Below the pieces are notes generated by a model. It saw nothing but the letters and a program-made list of their open reading frames with translations, made no database searches and had not been told where the DNA came from. DNA of 64,000 bases from an uncultured Prevotellaceae bacterium (GTDB taxonomy: Bacteria > Bacteroidota > Bacteroidia > Bacteroidales > Muribaculaceae). The stretch spans positions 118,860 to 182,859 of the forward strand of contig ONKD01000004.1 of the NCBI GenBank assembly GCA_900318345.1. Direction: 5' to 3'. A program made the translations under genes and the position numbers. This document shows positions 1 to 9,500 of this stretch, in pieces; the first letter of the stretch is position 1; each line of letters starts with the position of its first letter.

Positions 1-1724
1 ACTGCGAAATCTCCATCTGGCCCAACTGCTGCGTCATCAAGGACCAGAAGCCACAGTTCCTCACCGTGAGCGACGTGCTGCGCTTCAGCGTGGACCGCAC
101 GCGTGACATCCTGCGCCAGGAACTGGAAATCCAGCGTGGCGAAACCATGGAGAGCCTGCACAGCGTCTCGCTCGAGAAAATCTTCATCGAGGAGCGCATC
201 TACAAGGATAAGGAGTTTGAGAATGCCAAGGACCAGGAGCGCGCCCTCAAGCACATCGACAAGCGATTGACTCCCTTCAAGCCTCAGTTCTTCCGCGAGA
301 TCACCCAGGACGACCTGCTGCGCCTGCTGGAAATTCCGATGAAGCGCATCCTCAAGTACAACAGCGACAAGGCCGAGGAGAACATCGCGCGGCTCAAGGA
401 GCGCATCGAGGACATCGACGACAAACTCGCCCACCTCACCCAGTACACCATCGACTGGTTCAAGGGCCTGAAGACCAAATATGGCGCCAAATACCCACGC
501 CGCACGGTCATCCGCGAGTTTGACACCATCGTTGCCAGCAAGGTCGCCGAGGCCAACCAGAAACTTTACATCAACCGCGCCGACGGCTTCATTGGCACCA
601 GTTTGAAGAAAGACGAGTTTGTGTGCAACTGCTCGGACATCGACGACATCATCATCTTCTATAAGGACGGCAAGTTCAAGGTTATCAAGGTGGCCGACAA
701 GATTTATGTGGGCAAGAACATCCTGTACCTGAACGTGTTCAAGAAGGGCGACTCGCGCACCATCTATAATGTCCTGTATCAGGACGGACGCGGCGGCACC
801 ACGTTCATGAAGCGATTTGCCGTCACGGGCATCACGCGCGATCGCGAGTATGACATCACCCAGGGCAAGCCAGGCAGCAAGATCGTGTGGTTCACGGCTA
901 ACCCCAACGGCGAGGCCGAGGTGCTGCGCATCACCCTCAAGCCCAAGTTCAGGTTGAAGATCCTGCAATTTGACATCAACCTGGCCGAACTGGCCATCAA
1001 GGGCAAGCAGGCGCGCGGCAACATCGTCACCAAGAACGAGATACACCGCATCTCGCTCAAGGAGGCGGGCCAATCGACGCTGGGCGACCGCGAGGTGTGG
1101 TTTGACCCCGACATCCTGCGCATCAACTATGAGGGCCACGGCCGCTCGCTGGGATTGTTCGGCGGCGAGGACCGCATTCTAGTCGTCATGCAGTCTGGCG
1201 AGTTCTACACCACCAGCACCGAGGCCAGCAACCACTATGAGGAGGGCATCCTGCGCATCGAGAAGTTTGAGAAAGACAAGGTGTGGACCGCCGTGCTCGA
1301 CGACGCCGACCAGGGGCACCCCTACGTGAAACGGTTCACCCTCGAGGACAGCACCCGCAAGCAGAGTTTCATCGGCACCAACCCCAACTCACGCCTGCTG
1401 CTGCTCAGCGACGAGCCGTGCCCGCGCTTTGAGGTGAAGATGGGCGGTGGCGATGCCTTCCGCGAGCCGTTTATCATTGACGCCGAGGAGTTTATCGGCA
1501 CCAAGACCTTCAAGGCCAAGGGTCGCCGCGTCACCAACTGGGAGGTGGACACCATCACCGAGGTCGAGCCGCGCGAGCCAGCTCCCGCGCCTGCCGAGGC
1601 CCAGGTTGTGGCAGCCACCGACGAGACGGGCGACGATGAGCCCTCCACCGACGACCGCATCAGCCAGGAAGAGGTGCTCGACAAGCTCACGGGCCAGCAG
1701 CGCCTCCCCTTTGACGACCTGTAA
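1..1724 (+). CDS. parC: DNA topoisomerase IV subunit A, 3' part (5' end outside window)
   Basis: C-terminal part of a type IIA topoisomerase A subunit, which breaks and rejoins DNA to decatenate chromosomes. The frame is open back to the window edge, so the GTG at 66 is not the real start and the catalytic tyrosine lies upstream. After about 20 residues comes a helical coiled-coil/gate region (roughly residues 80-170 from the GTG), then repeated beta-strands of the C-terminal pinwheel with Bacteroidota-type blocks such as YQDGRGGTTFMKRF and KGKQARGNIVTK. It ends in an acidic tail and QRLPFDDL. The Bacteroidota gyrase/topoisomerase IV A family has this layout; ParC rather than GyrA is inferred from the C-terminal domain. 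Confidence 0.85.
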   Translation, partial: CEISIWPNCCVIKDQKPQFLTVSDVLRFSVDRTRDILRQELEIQRGETMESLHSVSLEKIFIEERIYKDKEFENAKDQERALKHIDKRLTPFKPQFFREITQDDLLRLLEIPMKRILKYNSDKAEENIARLKERIEDIDDKLAHLTQYTIDWFKGLKTKYGAKYPRRTVIREFDTIVASKVAEANQKLYINRADGFIGTSLKKDEFVCNCSDIDDIIIFYKDGKFKVIKVADKIYVGKNILYLNVFKKGDSRTIYNVLYQDGRGGTTFMKRFAVTGITRDREYDITQGKPGSKIVWFTANPNGEAEVLRITLKPKFRLKILQFDINLAELAIKGKQARGNIVTKNEIHRISLKEAGQSTLGDREVWFDPDILRINYEGHGRSLGLFGGEDRILVVMQSGEFYTTSTEASNHYEEGILRIEKFEKDKVWTAVLDDADQGHPYVKRFTLEDSTRKQSFIGTNPNSRLLLLSDEPCPRFEVKMGGGDAFREPFIIDAEEFIGTKTFKAKGRRVTNWEVDTITEVEPREPAPAPAEAQVVAATDETGDDEPSTDDRISQEEVLDKLTGQQRLPFDDL

Positions 1725-1749
1725 CGACAACGATTAAAGGAAAACAATA

Positions 1750-1896
1750 ATGACAACGCTATCCAGATTCATACCCTGCGTGGCTAATGCGAATTACACT
1801 AATTTCACGAATTATATATTTAAATTCGCGGAATTAGTCAAATTCGTGAAATTCGCATTGAAAACCTTGCGCGGAGGCCGTTGTATTTATTGTCTT
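1750..1896 (+). repeat. Palindromic AATTCGTG-type repeat, copy 1 (inside coding 5' end)
   Basis: The block matches 2747-2893. Its core (1787-1858) is an imperfect palindrome: the left arm starts ATGCGAATT and contains CACGAATT, and the right arm is AATTCGTGAAATTCGCAT. It is followed by a GCGGAGGCC block that resembles GCGGATGCC in the other copies. It would fold as a hairpin in the mRNA and is read in frame as the N-terminus of the protein. Confidence 0.8.
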
Positions 1897-2664
1897 ACTC
1901 TTATCTTGCTGTGCTGCAGCCTGACGGCTGTGGCTCAGGACGACATGAATGCGTCGCTGCCCAGGCTGTCGATGTTCACTGTTGAAGGGGGCTATGCGTC
2001 GGTCCATGACAGCTACCTGACGCCCATCACCTATGACGGCGCGGGACTGGCACTGGGCTACGAGGCCATGCGGCCTGCGCGTTTCAGCCCCGACAAGTGG
2101 CTGTGGCAGCTGCAGGTAGGTGCCGACTATAACTACGTGGAGAACCCGGCCCAGAACAACGACCTGCACAAGGTCATGGGCGACATCTCATTTGATATGC
2201 AACGAACCTGGCGGGGTGTGCTGGACTCGCGGCTGGGCTTCGCGGCCGGTCCCATGACCCAGCTGCGCGCGGGCATCGTCTATGACGCCGTCAACAGCAA
2301 CAATCCTGTCACTGTGCGCGCCCACTGGAACGTGGGGGCAACGGGCATGGCCTGGTTTGACGCCCGCATGTGGCGCTTGCCCGTCACGTTGCGCTACCAG
2401 GTGCAGCTCCCAGTGATGGGGGTATTCTTCGCGCCCGAGTATGACGAGAGCTACTACGAGATCTACCTGGGCAACCACCGCAACCTCGCCCACCTGGGCT
2501 GGTGGGGCAACCGCGTGGACATGACCCACTACCTGGGTGTTGACATGCACCTGGGCGGGACCACCCTGCGCGTGGGCTATCGCACACGCCTCGAGCACTG
2601 GAACGCCAACAACCTCAAGGTGCACGATTTCGGCCACGCCTTCGTCCTCGGCATCTCCCTATAA
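1750..2664 (+). CDS. Exported beta-barrel-like protein (DUF3316-like) with a repeat-derived N-terminus
   Basis: 304 codons. Residues about 45-62 form a hydrophobic signal-like segment ending in LTAVAQ, but the ATG at 1750 puts some 40 residues in front of it, too many for a normal Sec signal. Those residues are encoded by a palindromic repeat shared with the next gene. A TTG at 1867 in the same frame would give a compact signal peptide (MRGGRCIYCL...), so it may be the true start. The rest is rich in aromatic, strand-forming segments and ends in FVLGISL, as expected of an outer-membrane barrel. It resembles Bacteroidales DUF3316 proteins; function unknown. Neighbour of an S41 peptidase with the same 5' block. 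Confidence 0.6.
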   Translation: MTTLSRFIPCVANANYTNFTNYIFKFAELVKFVKFALKTLRGGRCIYCLTLILLCCSLTAVAQDDMNASLPRLSMFTVEGGYASVHDSYLTPITYDGAGLALGYEAMRPARFSPDKWLWQLQVGADYNYVENPAQNNDLHKVMGDISFDMQRTWRGVLDSRLGFAAGPMTQLRAGIVYDAVNSNNPVTVRAHWNVGATGMAWFDARMWRLPVTLRYQVQLPVMGVFFAPEYDESYYEIYLGNHRNLAHLGWWGNRVDMTHYLGVDMHLGGTTLRVGYRTRLEHWNANNLKVHDFGHAFVLGISL

Positions 2665-2681
2665 GCTCGCTTGCGCTCGCA

Positions 2682-2723
2682 GTTTAGAGTTTAGAGGTTA
2701 GAGGTTAGAGGTTAAAGTTTAAT
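2682..2723 (+). repeat. 7-nt tandem array (GKTTARA)n, copy 1
   Basis: Six heptamers of the form GTTTAGA/GGTTAGA/GGTTAAA begin 18 nt after the stop codon at 2664. They directly follow a GC-rich segment ending GCTCGCAG (2665-2682). The same hairpin-plus-array arrangement recurs at 3904-3949. Confidence 0.85.
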
Positions 2724-2725
2724 GA

Positions 2726-3883
2726 GTGAAAACAACATCAACAACAATGACAATACTACCCAAATTCATACCCTGCGGGGCTAATGCGAATTACACGAAT
2801 TATTTATTAAAATTCGCGGAATTGGTCAAATTCGTGAAATTCGCATTAAAAACCGGGCGCGGATGCCATAGTATTTATTGTACTTATTGTCTTCCTTTTT
2901 TGAGTTGTATTGTGGTCATGCTGGCGGGGTGTGCACAGCAGGACGAGTTTGAGAGCGACCAGGTGGGCAACTTCGAGGCCCTGTGGACCATCATGGACGA
3001 GCATTACAGCTTCTTTGACTACAAGCAGGTGGACTGGAACGAGGTTCACAGCCGCTACCGTGCCATGGTCTCTAACAAGATGACCGACAGGGAGTTGTTT
3101 GACGTGTGCGGCGACATGCTCAAGGAGCTGCGCGACGGCCACACCAACCTCATCGCCACCCACGACGTGTCACGCTACTGGATTTGGGAGCAGTGGCCGG
3201 TCAACTACGACGAGCGCATCATCGACCAGCACTACCTCAACTTTGACTACAAGATGTCGTCGGGCATCAAGTACCAGATCCTGCCCGACAACTTCGGCTA
3301 CATGTACTATGGCTCGTTCTCGTCGGGCATCGGCGAGGGCAACCTTGACCTCATCCTTAGTTACCTCTCCACCGCCGACGGCCTGATCATCGACGTGCGC
3401 GACAACGGCGGCGGCCTGCTCACCAACGTCGAGAAACTCGTCTCGCGCTTCATCGGCGACAAGACCCTCGCGGGCTACATCTGCCACAAGACCGGCAAGG
3501 GCCACAACGACCTGAGCGAGCCCTACCCCTACTACTTCGAGCCCGCCAAGAACCACATCCACTACCTCAAGCCCGTGGTTGTGCTCGCCAACCGCGCCTC
3601 CTTCAGCGCGACTAACAACTTCGTCTCGATCATGAAGTCGCTGGGCAACGTCACCATCGTGGGCGACACCACTGGCGGCGGCTGCGGACTGCCCTTCACC
3701 AGCGAACTGCCCAACGGCTGGCGCGTGCGCTTCTCGTCATGCCCCGTGATGGACGCCCAGGGACGGCTCACGGAGTTTGGCGTGGCCCCCGACGTGCGCA
3801 TTGACATGGATGAGCAGGACCGCACGCGCGACGCCATCCTCGACACGGCTATCGACATCCTGGCCCAGCAAACGCGACCGTGA
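2726..3883 (+). CDS. S41-family peptidase, probable lipoprotein
   Basis: 385 codons from the ATG at 2726. Numbering from there, a lipobox L-A-G-C69 precedes the mature protein, but as in the upstream gene the first ~50 residues are encoded by a palindromic repeat and push the signal far from the N-terminus. No good in-frame ATG explains a normal signal, so the start is uncertain. The S41 core is clear: IIDVRDNGGG (221-230), the nucleophile serine in ASFSATNNF (probably S294), then GDTTGGG and a GVAPDV segment. The family cleaves periplasmic or outer-membrane proteins. There is no obvious PDZ domain. The substrate is unknown. Confidence 0.75.
   Translation: MKTTSTTMTILPKFIPCGANANYTNYLLKFAELVKFVKFALKTGRGCHSIYCTYCLPFLSCIVVMLAGCAQQDEFESDQVGNFEALWTIMDEHYSFFDYKQVDWNEVHSRYRAMVSNKMTDRELFDVCGDMLKELRDGHTNLIATHDVSRYWIWEQWPVNYDERIIDQHYLNFDYKMSSGIKYQILPDNFGYMYYGSFSSGIGEGNLDLILSYLSTADGLIIDVRDNGGGLLTNVEKLVSRFIGDKTLAGYICHKTGKGHNDLSEPYPYYFEPAKNHIHYLKPVVVLANRASFSATNNFVSIMKSLGNVTIVGDTTGGGCGLPFTSELPNGWRVRFSSCPVMDAQGRLTEFGVAPDVRIDMDEQDRTRDAILDTAIDILAQQTRP
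2747..2893 (+). repeat. Palindromic AATTCGTG-type repeat, copy 2 (inside coding 5' end)
   Basis: Core 2784-2846: left arm ATGCGAATTACACGAATT and right arm AATTCGTGAAATTCGCAT are reverse complements at 17 of 18 positions. It is followed by GCGCGGATGCC, also present near the intergenic copies at 4.0 and 49.4 kb. It encodes ANYTNYLLKFAELVKFVKF, very close to the residues encoded by copy 1. Confidence 0.8.
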
Positions 3884-3903
3884 CCACACATTATTATATA
3901 TAG

Positions 3904-3949
3904 GCGAGCTACGCTCGCAGGTTAAAGGTTAAAGGTTAGAGGTTAGAGG
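3904..3949 (+). repeat. Hairpin plus 7-nt tandem array, copy 2
   Basis: The hairpin GCGAGCTACGCTCGC (3904-3918) is followed by AG and four heptamers (GGTTAAA x2, GGTTAGA x2). It lies 20 nt after the peptidase stop codon, the same position relative to a gene end as copy 1. Confidence 0.85.
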
Positions 3950-4016
3950 GGCTGACGCGCTCTTTAATAAAACTACGGATTTTTCTGATATTATCTGAGG
4001 CTGGCGCACGCTTAAT

Positions 4017-4079
4017 GGTCCACGAATTAGACTAATTAGACGAATTTGACCAATTTGACCAATGGGCATCCGCGTTTTT
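4017..4079 (-). repeat. AATTCGTG-type repeat, intergenic copy 3
   Basis: Read on the minus strand: GCGGATGCCCATTGGTCAA, further AATTGGTCAAATTCGTC units, then TAATTCGTGGACC. It shares GCGGATGCC with copies 2 and 4 and TAATTCGTGGAC with the copy at 63.9 kb. Confidence 0.7.
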
Positions 4080-4199
4080 GAAAAACGAAGGATTATTCAG
4101 TGGTTCTCTAGGGGGGAATTGAGGGTGATGGGGATAGTTAGGATTATTAACCTAAATCGGTTAATAAATGCAGAATTCGCAAAAAAAATTCCAGATTGT

Positions 4200-4230
4200 T
4201 TTGTGCTTTTAAAAATTAGGTGTAAATTTG
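4200..4230 (+). promoter_or_regulatory. Bacteroidota promoter for the secreted-protein gene at 4381
   Basis: TTTG at 4200-4203, a 19-nt spacer, then TAAATTTG at 4223-4230. This matches the TTTG-N19-TAnnTTTG consensus of the Bacteroidota primary sigma factor exactly. It leaves an AT-rich leader of about 140 nt. Confidence 0.75.
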
Positions 4231-4380
4231 CGTGTTTTAAACCATTGCGAAAACAGATCAGCAAAGAGAGGCACCATAAAAGAATCTTTATAATTAAAAG
4301 ATTTCCAGCACCTTTTCTTACAGATATAAACTGATTGATAATATACATTATTAATATATTAATAAAAAATGTGGATTATG

Positions 4381-6582
4381 ATGAGAAACAAATTCTTAAT
4401 TTTGTTGTTCGGCCTGCTGCTAGCGGTGGGCTGGACAAATGACGCATCGGCACAGAAGCTGCCGCAAGGCAAGCCCTGGTACAAGAATGCTTTCTTCCAG
4501 AGGATGACGAAGCCGACGATGACAAGTAACCCGAAAGCTGCAGGTGTCGAGTTGTCTATTGACAAACAAGCAGAGGGTATTGATGGCCAGCCGTCAAGAG
4601 CCCCAATGCGTGCCAACTACACCCAAACCGCTCCTGTGACTCACGTCAAGTCATGGTATGACGGCAAGAGCTACTCTTGGTATGATGCAGAGGGCAATTC
4701 ACAGGGTACTGCAAGCTATACCGATGCCGTCACCGACTCATGTCAGATGTTTTGGTTTATCCGTAGCATGTACATGGACACGTCGATGCCTGGTATCAAG
4801 TATAGCGAAGCGGTAGCCAATGATTTGGTATACGATGGTTGCGATTTTGGTTATTGGATCAGCGGCGATGTTACCCAAGATATCGAAATCGTAATGACCA
4901 GCTATTGTTATGTCACTTATATCGCTGTTTATGACAATTCTACAGGTGAAAAAATTACTGAGTACGATGTTGACGACGGCGATACCCCTCCCACTGGTTG
5001 GTCGATGCCCAATTCATCTTACATGACCAGAACCCGGGACACTAACGGTTGGTATTATTGGAAGCTCCCTGATGGTTACACAGACTTATATCCCGCTTTC
5101 ACGATTTCCAAAGACCTGCTCACTGGTCATGGTGGCGTTACTGTTTATGTTAACGCAAGGAACACCTCCAGTACTGCGAACAGAAATTACACTTATCAGG
5201 TTCGTTGCTATAACTACTACTACGGTGCTTACTATAGCAATCTAGCCGGTGAGAAGCATTTGTTGAACTCTTCGTGGGGTGGCCAAGAAACCATGGTACA
5301 TGGTCCCATTACTGCTCCCACCGAGAATGGCTATACCGTTGTGCTTGTCAAACTGAACGATGATTTTACTAATCGAGCCGAGGAATACACTTTAACCGAT
5401 AGTGCATTGTACAGCTACTTTAACAAGTATGTTGATGAGTTGCAGTTGCTCACCGATGGTTTGCGCGTTAATGAGAACACGGCTGCTGCCGGTACCTTGT
5501 TCGCCTACACCGGTGATGTTAACAGATTCTTTTTCATCAGTAAGGGTAAGCTCATGCCGCTTAGTGGAAGTGAGAATTACTGGTATGATAACGATGGTAA
5601 TTATGAACGGTACGCTGACCGTGCCCCCTTCTACAATATGTACGAGGAGTTTAGTCCCTTCGTAGAAAGTGGCTCTGAGGATCACAGCGACTTCTATGAG
5701 AAATTAAAGCAGGGCACCACCTATCCTGTACTTCATGATTGCCAAAGCGTGACTCACATGCAACACTGGTTCTCGATGTCAGGAGATGCAGGATCTACCG
5801 AGAACCGTGTGAACAGCCTTGTGCTCTACATCCCCGACCAACGTGGACAATCCAGCTCTCGTACTTACGAGGAAGCCCATCAGCCCACTGTGGGTATGTA
5901 CATGATTGACCTCTATGCCGACATTGAGCCTTCATCTGACCCCGACTATTACACGACGACGGTAACGTGGGAGGACAACCTCGATGTGATTACCCATAGT
6001 GATGGCATCCCCCAGACCTACTATCTATATGAAATTTGGGACAAGGACGGTGACGGAGATATGGACACTACGCTGGTTTACACTGGTCCGAATACCTCTT
6101 GGACCTCTTCCCAGGACCCCGACCACGGCGATTTTCTTGTGGGTGACCCCACCGCCTATGATGTCCACTACTACGTGATCGGTGTGCCCACGGCAGCCAC
6201 CAATCCTGACACGTTCTTCGCCAAGAGTAATACCGACGACGTGACCGTCCCGGGCAAGACCGACTTCATTGGTCTGCAGTGGTGGCGCTACGAGAGCGAC
6301 TACGTGACCAACAACGGCCAAAAGCAAGAGGTGAATTACTACCGCAACTGGTTAGCGCCACATGCCCTAAGCACAAGTAATCAAGCGGGCATCAGCGCCG
6401 GCAACGTGGGCACCAATGGCCGCACGCTGACCTTGTATCGCGAGAACGAGCCTATCATTGACCTTGAGCTGGTAATGAACGGCAACAAGGCCTACTACCG
6501 CATCAAGTATCGCAATAGAAGTGAGAACCAGCAAGTTGAGCCTGGCTATAACGAGAACACTGGTGAATTAAATAACAACTAA
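4381..6582 (+). CDS. Large secreted protein, paralogue of the N-terminal half of the 10738 protein
   Basis: About 733 residues from the ATG at 4381 (ATGs at 4369 and 4378 are also in frame; 4381 gives the cleanest signal peptide, MRNKFLILLFGLLL ending DASAQ). No known enzyme domain recognised. It aligns along its length with residues about 1-560 of the protein at 10738: shared blocks include QLLTDGLR, YPV(L/V)HDC, FSM(S/A)G, GVP, ESDY and NYYRN. It stops right where that paralogue continues into its C-terminal half, so it has no C-terminal sorting-like tail of its own. It lies 14 nt from the next gene and is probably co-transcribed with it. Confidence 0.8.
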   Translation: MRNKFLILLFGLLLAVGWTNDASAQKLPQGKPWYKNAFFQRMTKPTMTSNPKAAGVELSIDKQAEGIDGQPSRAPMRANYTQTAPVTHVKSWYDGKSYSWYDAEGNSQGTASYTDAVTDSCQMFWFIRSMYMDTSMPGIKYSEAVANDLVYDGCDFGYWISGDVTQDIEIVMTSYCYVTYIAVYDNSTGEKITEYDVDDGDTPPTGWSMPNSSYMTRTRDTNGWYYWKLPDGYTDLYPAFTISKDLLTGHGGVTVYVNARNTSSTANRNYTYQVRCYNYYYGAYYSNLAGEKHLLNSSWGGQETMVHGPITAPTENGYTVVLVKLNDDFTNRAEEYTLTDSALYSYFNKYVDELQLLTDGLRVNENTAAAGTLFAYTGDVNRFFFISKGKLMPLSGSENYWYDNDGNYERYADRAPFYNMYEEFSPFVESGSEDHSDFYEKLKQGTTYPVLHDCQSVTHMQHWFSMSGDAGSTENRVNSLVLYIPDQRGQSSSRTYEEAHQPTVGMYMIDLYADIEPSSDPDYYTTTVTWEDNLDVITHSDGIPQTYYLYEIWDKDGDGDMDTTLVYTGPNTSWTSSQDPDHGDFLVGDPTAYDVHYYVIGVPTAATNPDTFFAKSNTDDVTVPGKTDFIGLQWWRYESDYVTNNGQKQEVNYYRNWLAPHALSTSNQAGISAGNVGTNGRTLTLYRENEPIIDLELVMNGNKAYYRIKYRNRSENQQVEPGYNENTGELNNN

Positions 6583-6596
6583 ACACGATATAAGCG

Positions 6597-9500
6597 ATGA
6601 AAAAGATATTTATTTTTGCTGCAGTCCTCGCACTGCTCACCCTGTCGCTTAATGCGCAAATGCTGCCTTACAAAGCTATAGGCAAAGAGTCTGTATACCA
6701 AGATAAAGGTAAACCAGGTTCTACTGCAGGACTTTTCCGCGCCCCCGCCAAAATTAACACGGCAGATGGAGAATTCCTAGTTGGCCCATACACTACCGAT
6801 TATTTCAGCACGACTGGAAAAGGATTGTACAACACTACTAGTTATGGCCGTGTAGAGGTTAGTACTGTCATCCCTAGGTCAGACATCGAACAATACATTG
6901 GACAGGAAATCGTTGGCTACCGCTTTGCTACGGTCGGAGGAACTGTCTCATGCTACTCCTTCTTGGTAGAATCAGAAGGTCCAAATTATTATATTAATGA
7001 CCTCTATTATTGGAATATTCAAAGCGACGGTAGCTATATTGATTTAAGTGGTAATCAATGGCATGAGTATTATCTTGATGAGCCAGTTGTATTCCAAATT
7101 CCAGATACAACACAAGCAATTTGGATTGGTTATAAATATTATCAGGAATCCAGCAATAATGGTTCATACACCATGACGCCCATTGCTGTCAATCCAAACG
7201 TAACATCCTATGAATGTTATGCTTATAGCTATAACCAGAACAACCAAGGTTTTTACGATGTAACTTCTACCCTTGGTGGCGCTGTAGCTGCACAGCTGAT
7301 TTTCAAGGCTCCGTCAACGGATCCCAAAATCACCGCTTCGCCCACCAGTGTCAGCATGAGTACTACACCTGGCGGAACAAAGACCGAGACGGTGACCGTC
7401 ACTGGTACTAACCTGACGAGTGGCATTACTGCTACGATTAGCGGCACAGATGCTTCTTTGTTCAGTGTAAGCCCCGCTAGTTTAGGCACAAGCGGAGGTA
7501 CTCTCACCATCACCTATTCGCCCACTGCCGATGGCACCCATACTGCTACTCTTACCCTATCCAGTACTGGAGCCCAGGATGTGGTTATCACTCTCAACGG
7601 TACTTGCTCTAGTGACATAACCATCTGCGATGGAACAAACACAAACGATTTTCTGCCCATCTACGGCTTTTACAACGATGACTACCAGATCAATCAGATG
7701 ATCTATCCCGAGAGTTTATTAGCTGACCTTGTGGGCAAGACACTCACATCGATGACGTTCTATGCAAACGCAGCTCTGGATGCTAATCTCTCAACGACTG
7801 CTTGGAATGTCAAGTTAGGTACCACTAATCAGACAACTTTTGCTAGTTCCTTGAGTGACATCACCCGCCTTGTGCCTGGTGATGTGACCACAGTAGCCGA
7901 AGGCTATGTTGTCACAAGTGGTATCAACACGATGACCATCACGTTCACCACGCCGTTTACTTACAATGGCGGCAACCTGCTTGTTGACTTCCAATCGACA
8001 GCCGAAGGTCAATATAAAGCAACGACTTTCTACGGAGTTAATCAAAGCACCTATACTGGATACAACAGTTATCGCTCGAGTAATTCAACACCTAACCAAA
8101 ATGGCCATTACTCTAGTGGTGGTGTCCGCCAATTCCTGCCGAAGGTAACCTTCACCTATGAAAACACTACGAATCCCGAGTTAGCGATTTCTCCCGCGAC
8201 CCAGACGATCAACGATGCCGCTGCTGGTGCCTTGACCGTCACCGGTACTGACATCGATGGCAACATCAACGTCAGCGCAGCCAATAACGACTGGACTGTG
8301 AATCCCACCTCGCTCGGCAACACGGGTGGCAACGTGAGCGTGACCTACACGGGCCGCGACCTGAGCGCCAGCACCACCGTGACCGCAAGCGCCACCGGTG
8401 CTACTGACGCAACGGCCACCGTGGACTATGTTGCAGACGTATACATTGTGGGTAACTTTGGCAGTGGTTGGGACTTCACCAACGGCACCAGCATGAGCTA
8501 CAACAATGGCACCTACACCACCACGATCACGGTAGACGCCGGCAACTATATCCTGTTTGCCCGCTTGCTGGGTAACACCAATCCGTGGAACACCCGCGAT
8601 GTCTTCGGTCCCAACAGCAGTGGCGACTGGTGGATGGATGCCGATCAGAAGAATGGCACCATTGACCTGTATGACGATGACCCCATCTACTTCACCGAGG
8701 GCGGCACCTACAGGATCACCATTGACGCCAATAACGGCACCTTCATAATCACCAAGCTGAACGGAGAGCAGACCGCACAGCCCGTGATCTCCTCAGCCGT
8801 CAGTGCCGACGGCCAGTATGTGACCATCACCGCTACCGGTGACGGTACCATTACCCTGAATGTGCCGGGCTATGATCCCGTCATCGGCGAGAACGGCGAA
8901 GCAAGCATCACTATCCCCTGCGGCGTGGTGAGCAACACCATCACCGTTAGCGCCACCGCCCAGGAAAGCGGTAAGGACGAGAGTGATCCCACCTACCGTG
9001 ATATCACCATTCCTGCCGGTTCAGACTGGGTAGAGATGGATGGCACTTATGACAATCCCAACGACCTGCTTAGCTTCCTGAAGAACAATGAGGACATCAT
9101 GATGGTTGACCAGTTCGCGGCTGACACGAAGAACAATAGTCATCCCGACCACTACACCTACACCTTGAGGCAGACGGTGAATGGCGAGACCACGACCAGT
9201 ACCCCCGTGAGCATCCCCGTGTATAAGACCAGTTCAACGATGCAGGGTCTCTACACCCAAAACCAGGTGACGGGTGATACTGACATGAAGCTCAAGCCCA
9301 ACGTGGTGAATACCGAGATGGACTATGAGGTCAATCCCGATCGCAACGTGCTGTACTATAGCCTGTACCGCGGTGAGAAGAATGCCTATTATCCCGAGAT
9401 TACCGCTCAGTCACGCGTATCCCAGCTCCAGAAGTTTGAGGAGATGGTTAACGGACAAGTCCAGTACTTCATGTTCGAGAACCATCAAGAGGGTGTTGCT

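Larger units (their letters stand above)
3884..4199. other. Intergenic region with repeats, no convincing gene
   Basis: This AT-rich gap lies between the S41 peptidase and the next promoter. It contains a hairpin (GCGAGCTACGCTCGC), a heptamer array and a palindromic-repeat copy. Short open frames on both strands (4062-4334 plus, 4097-4348 minus) overlap one another, cross a promoter-like sequence and show no coding character. Confidence 0.7.

Noticed and set aside
66-68. GTG at 66 as the start of the first gene
   Set aside because: The same frame is open to the window edge and the protein lacks its catalytic N-terminal part, so the gene begins upstream.
4062-4348. Two overlapping open frames on opposite strands (90 and 83 codons)
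   Set aside because: They lie in AT-rich intergenic DNA, overlap each other and cross a consensus promoter; the peptides show no recognisable family.
6583-6596. Frameshift joining the genes at 4381 and 6597
   Set aside because: The second gene has its own ATG and signal peptide, and the region similar to the paralogue's C-half starts 820 residues later, so a simple shift cannot explain it.
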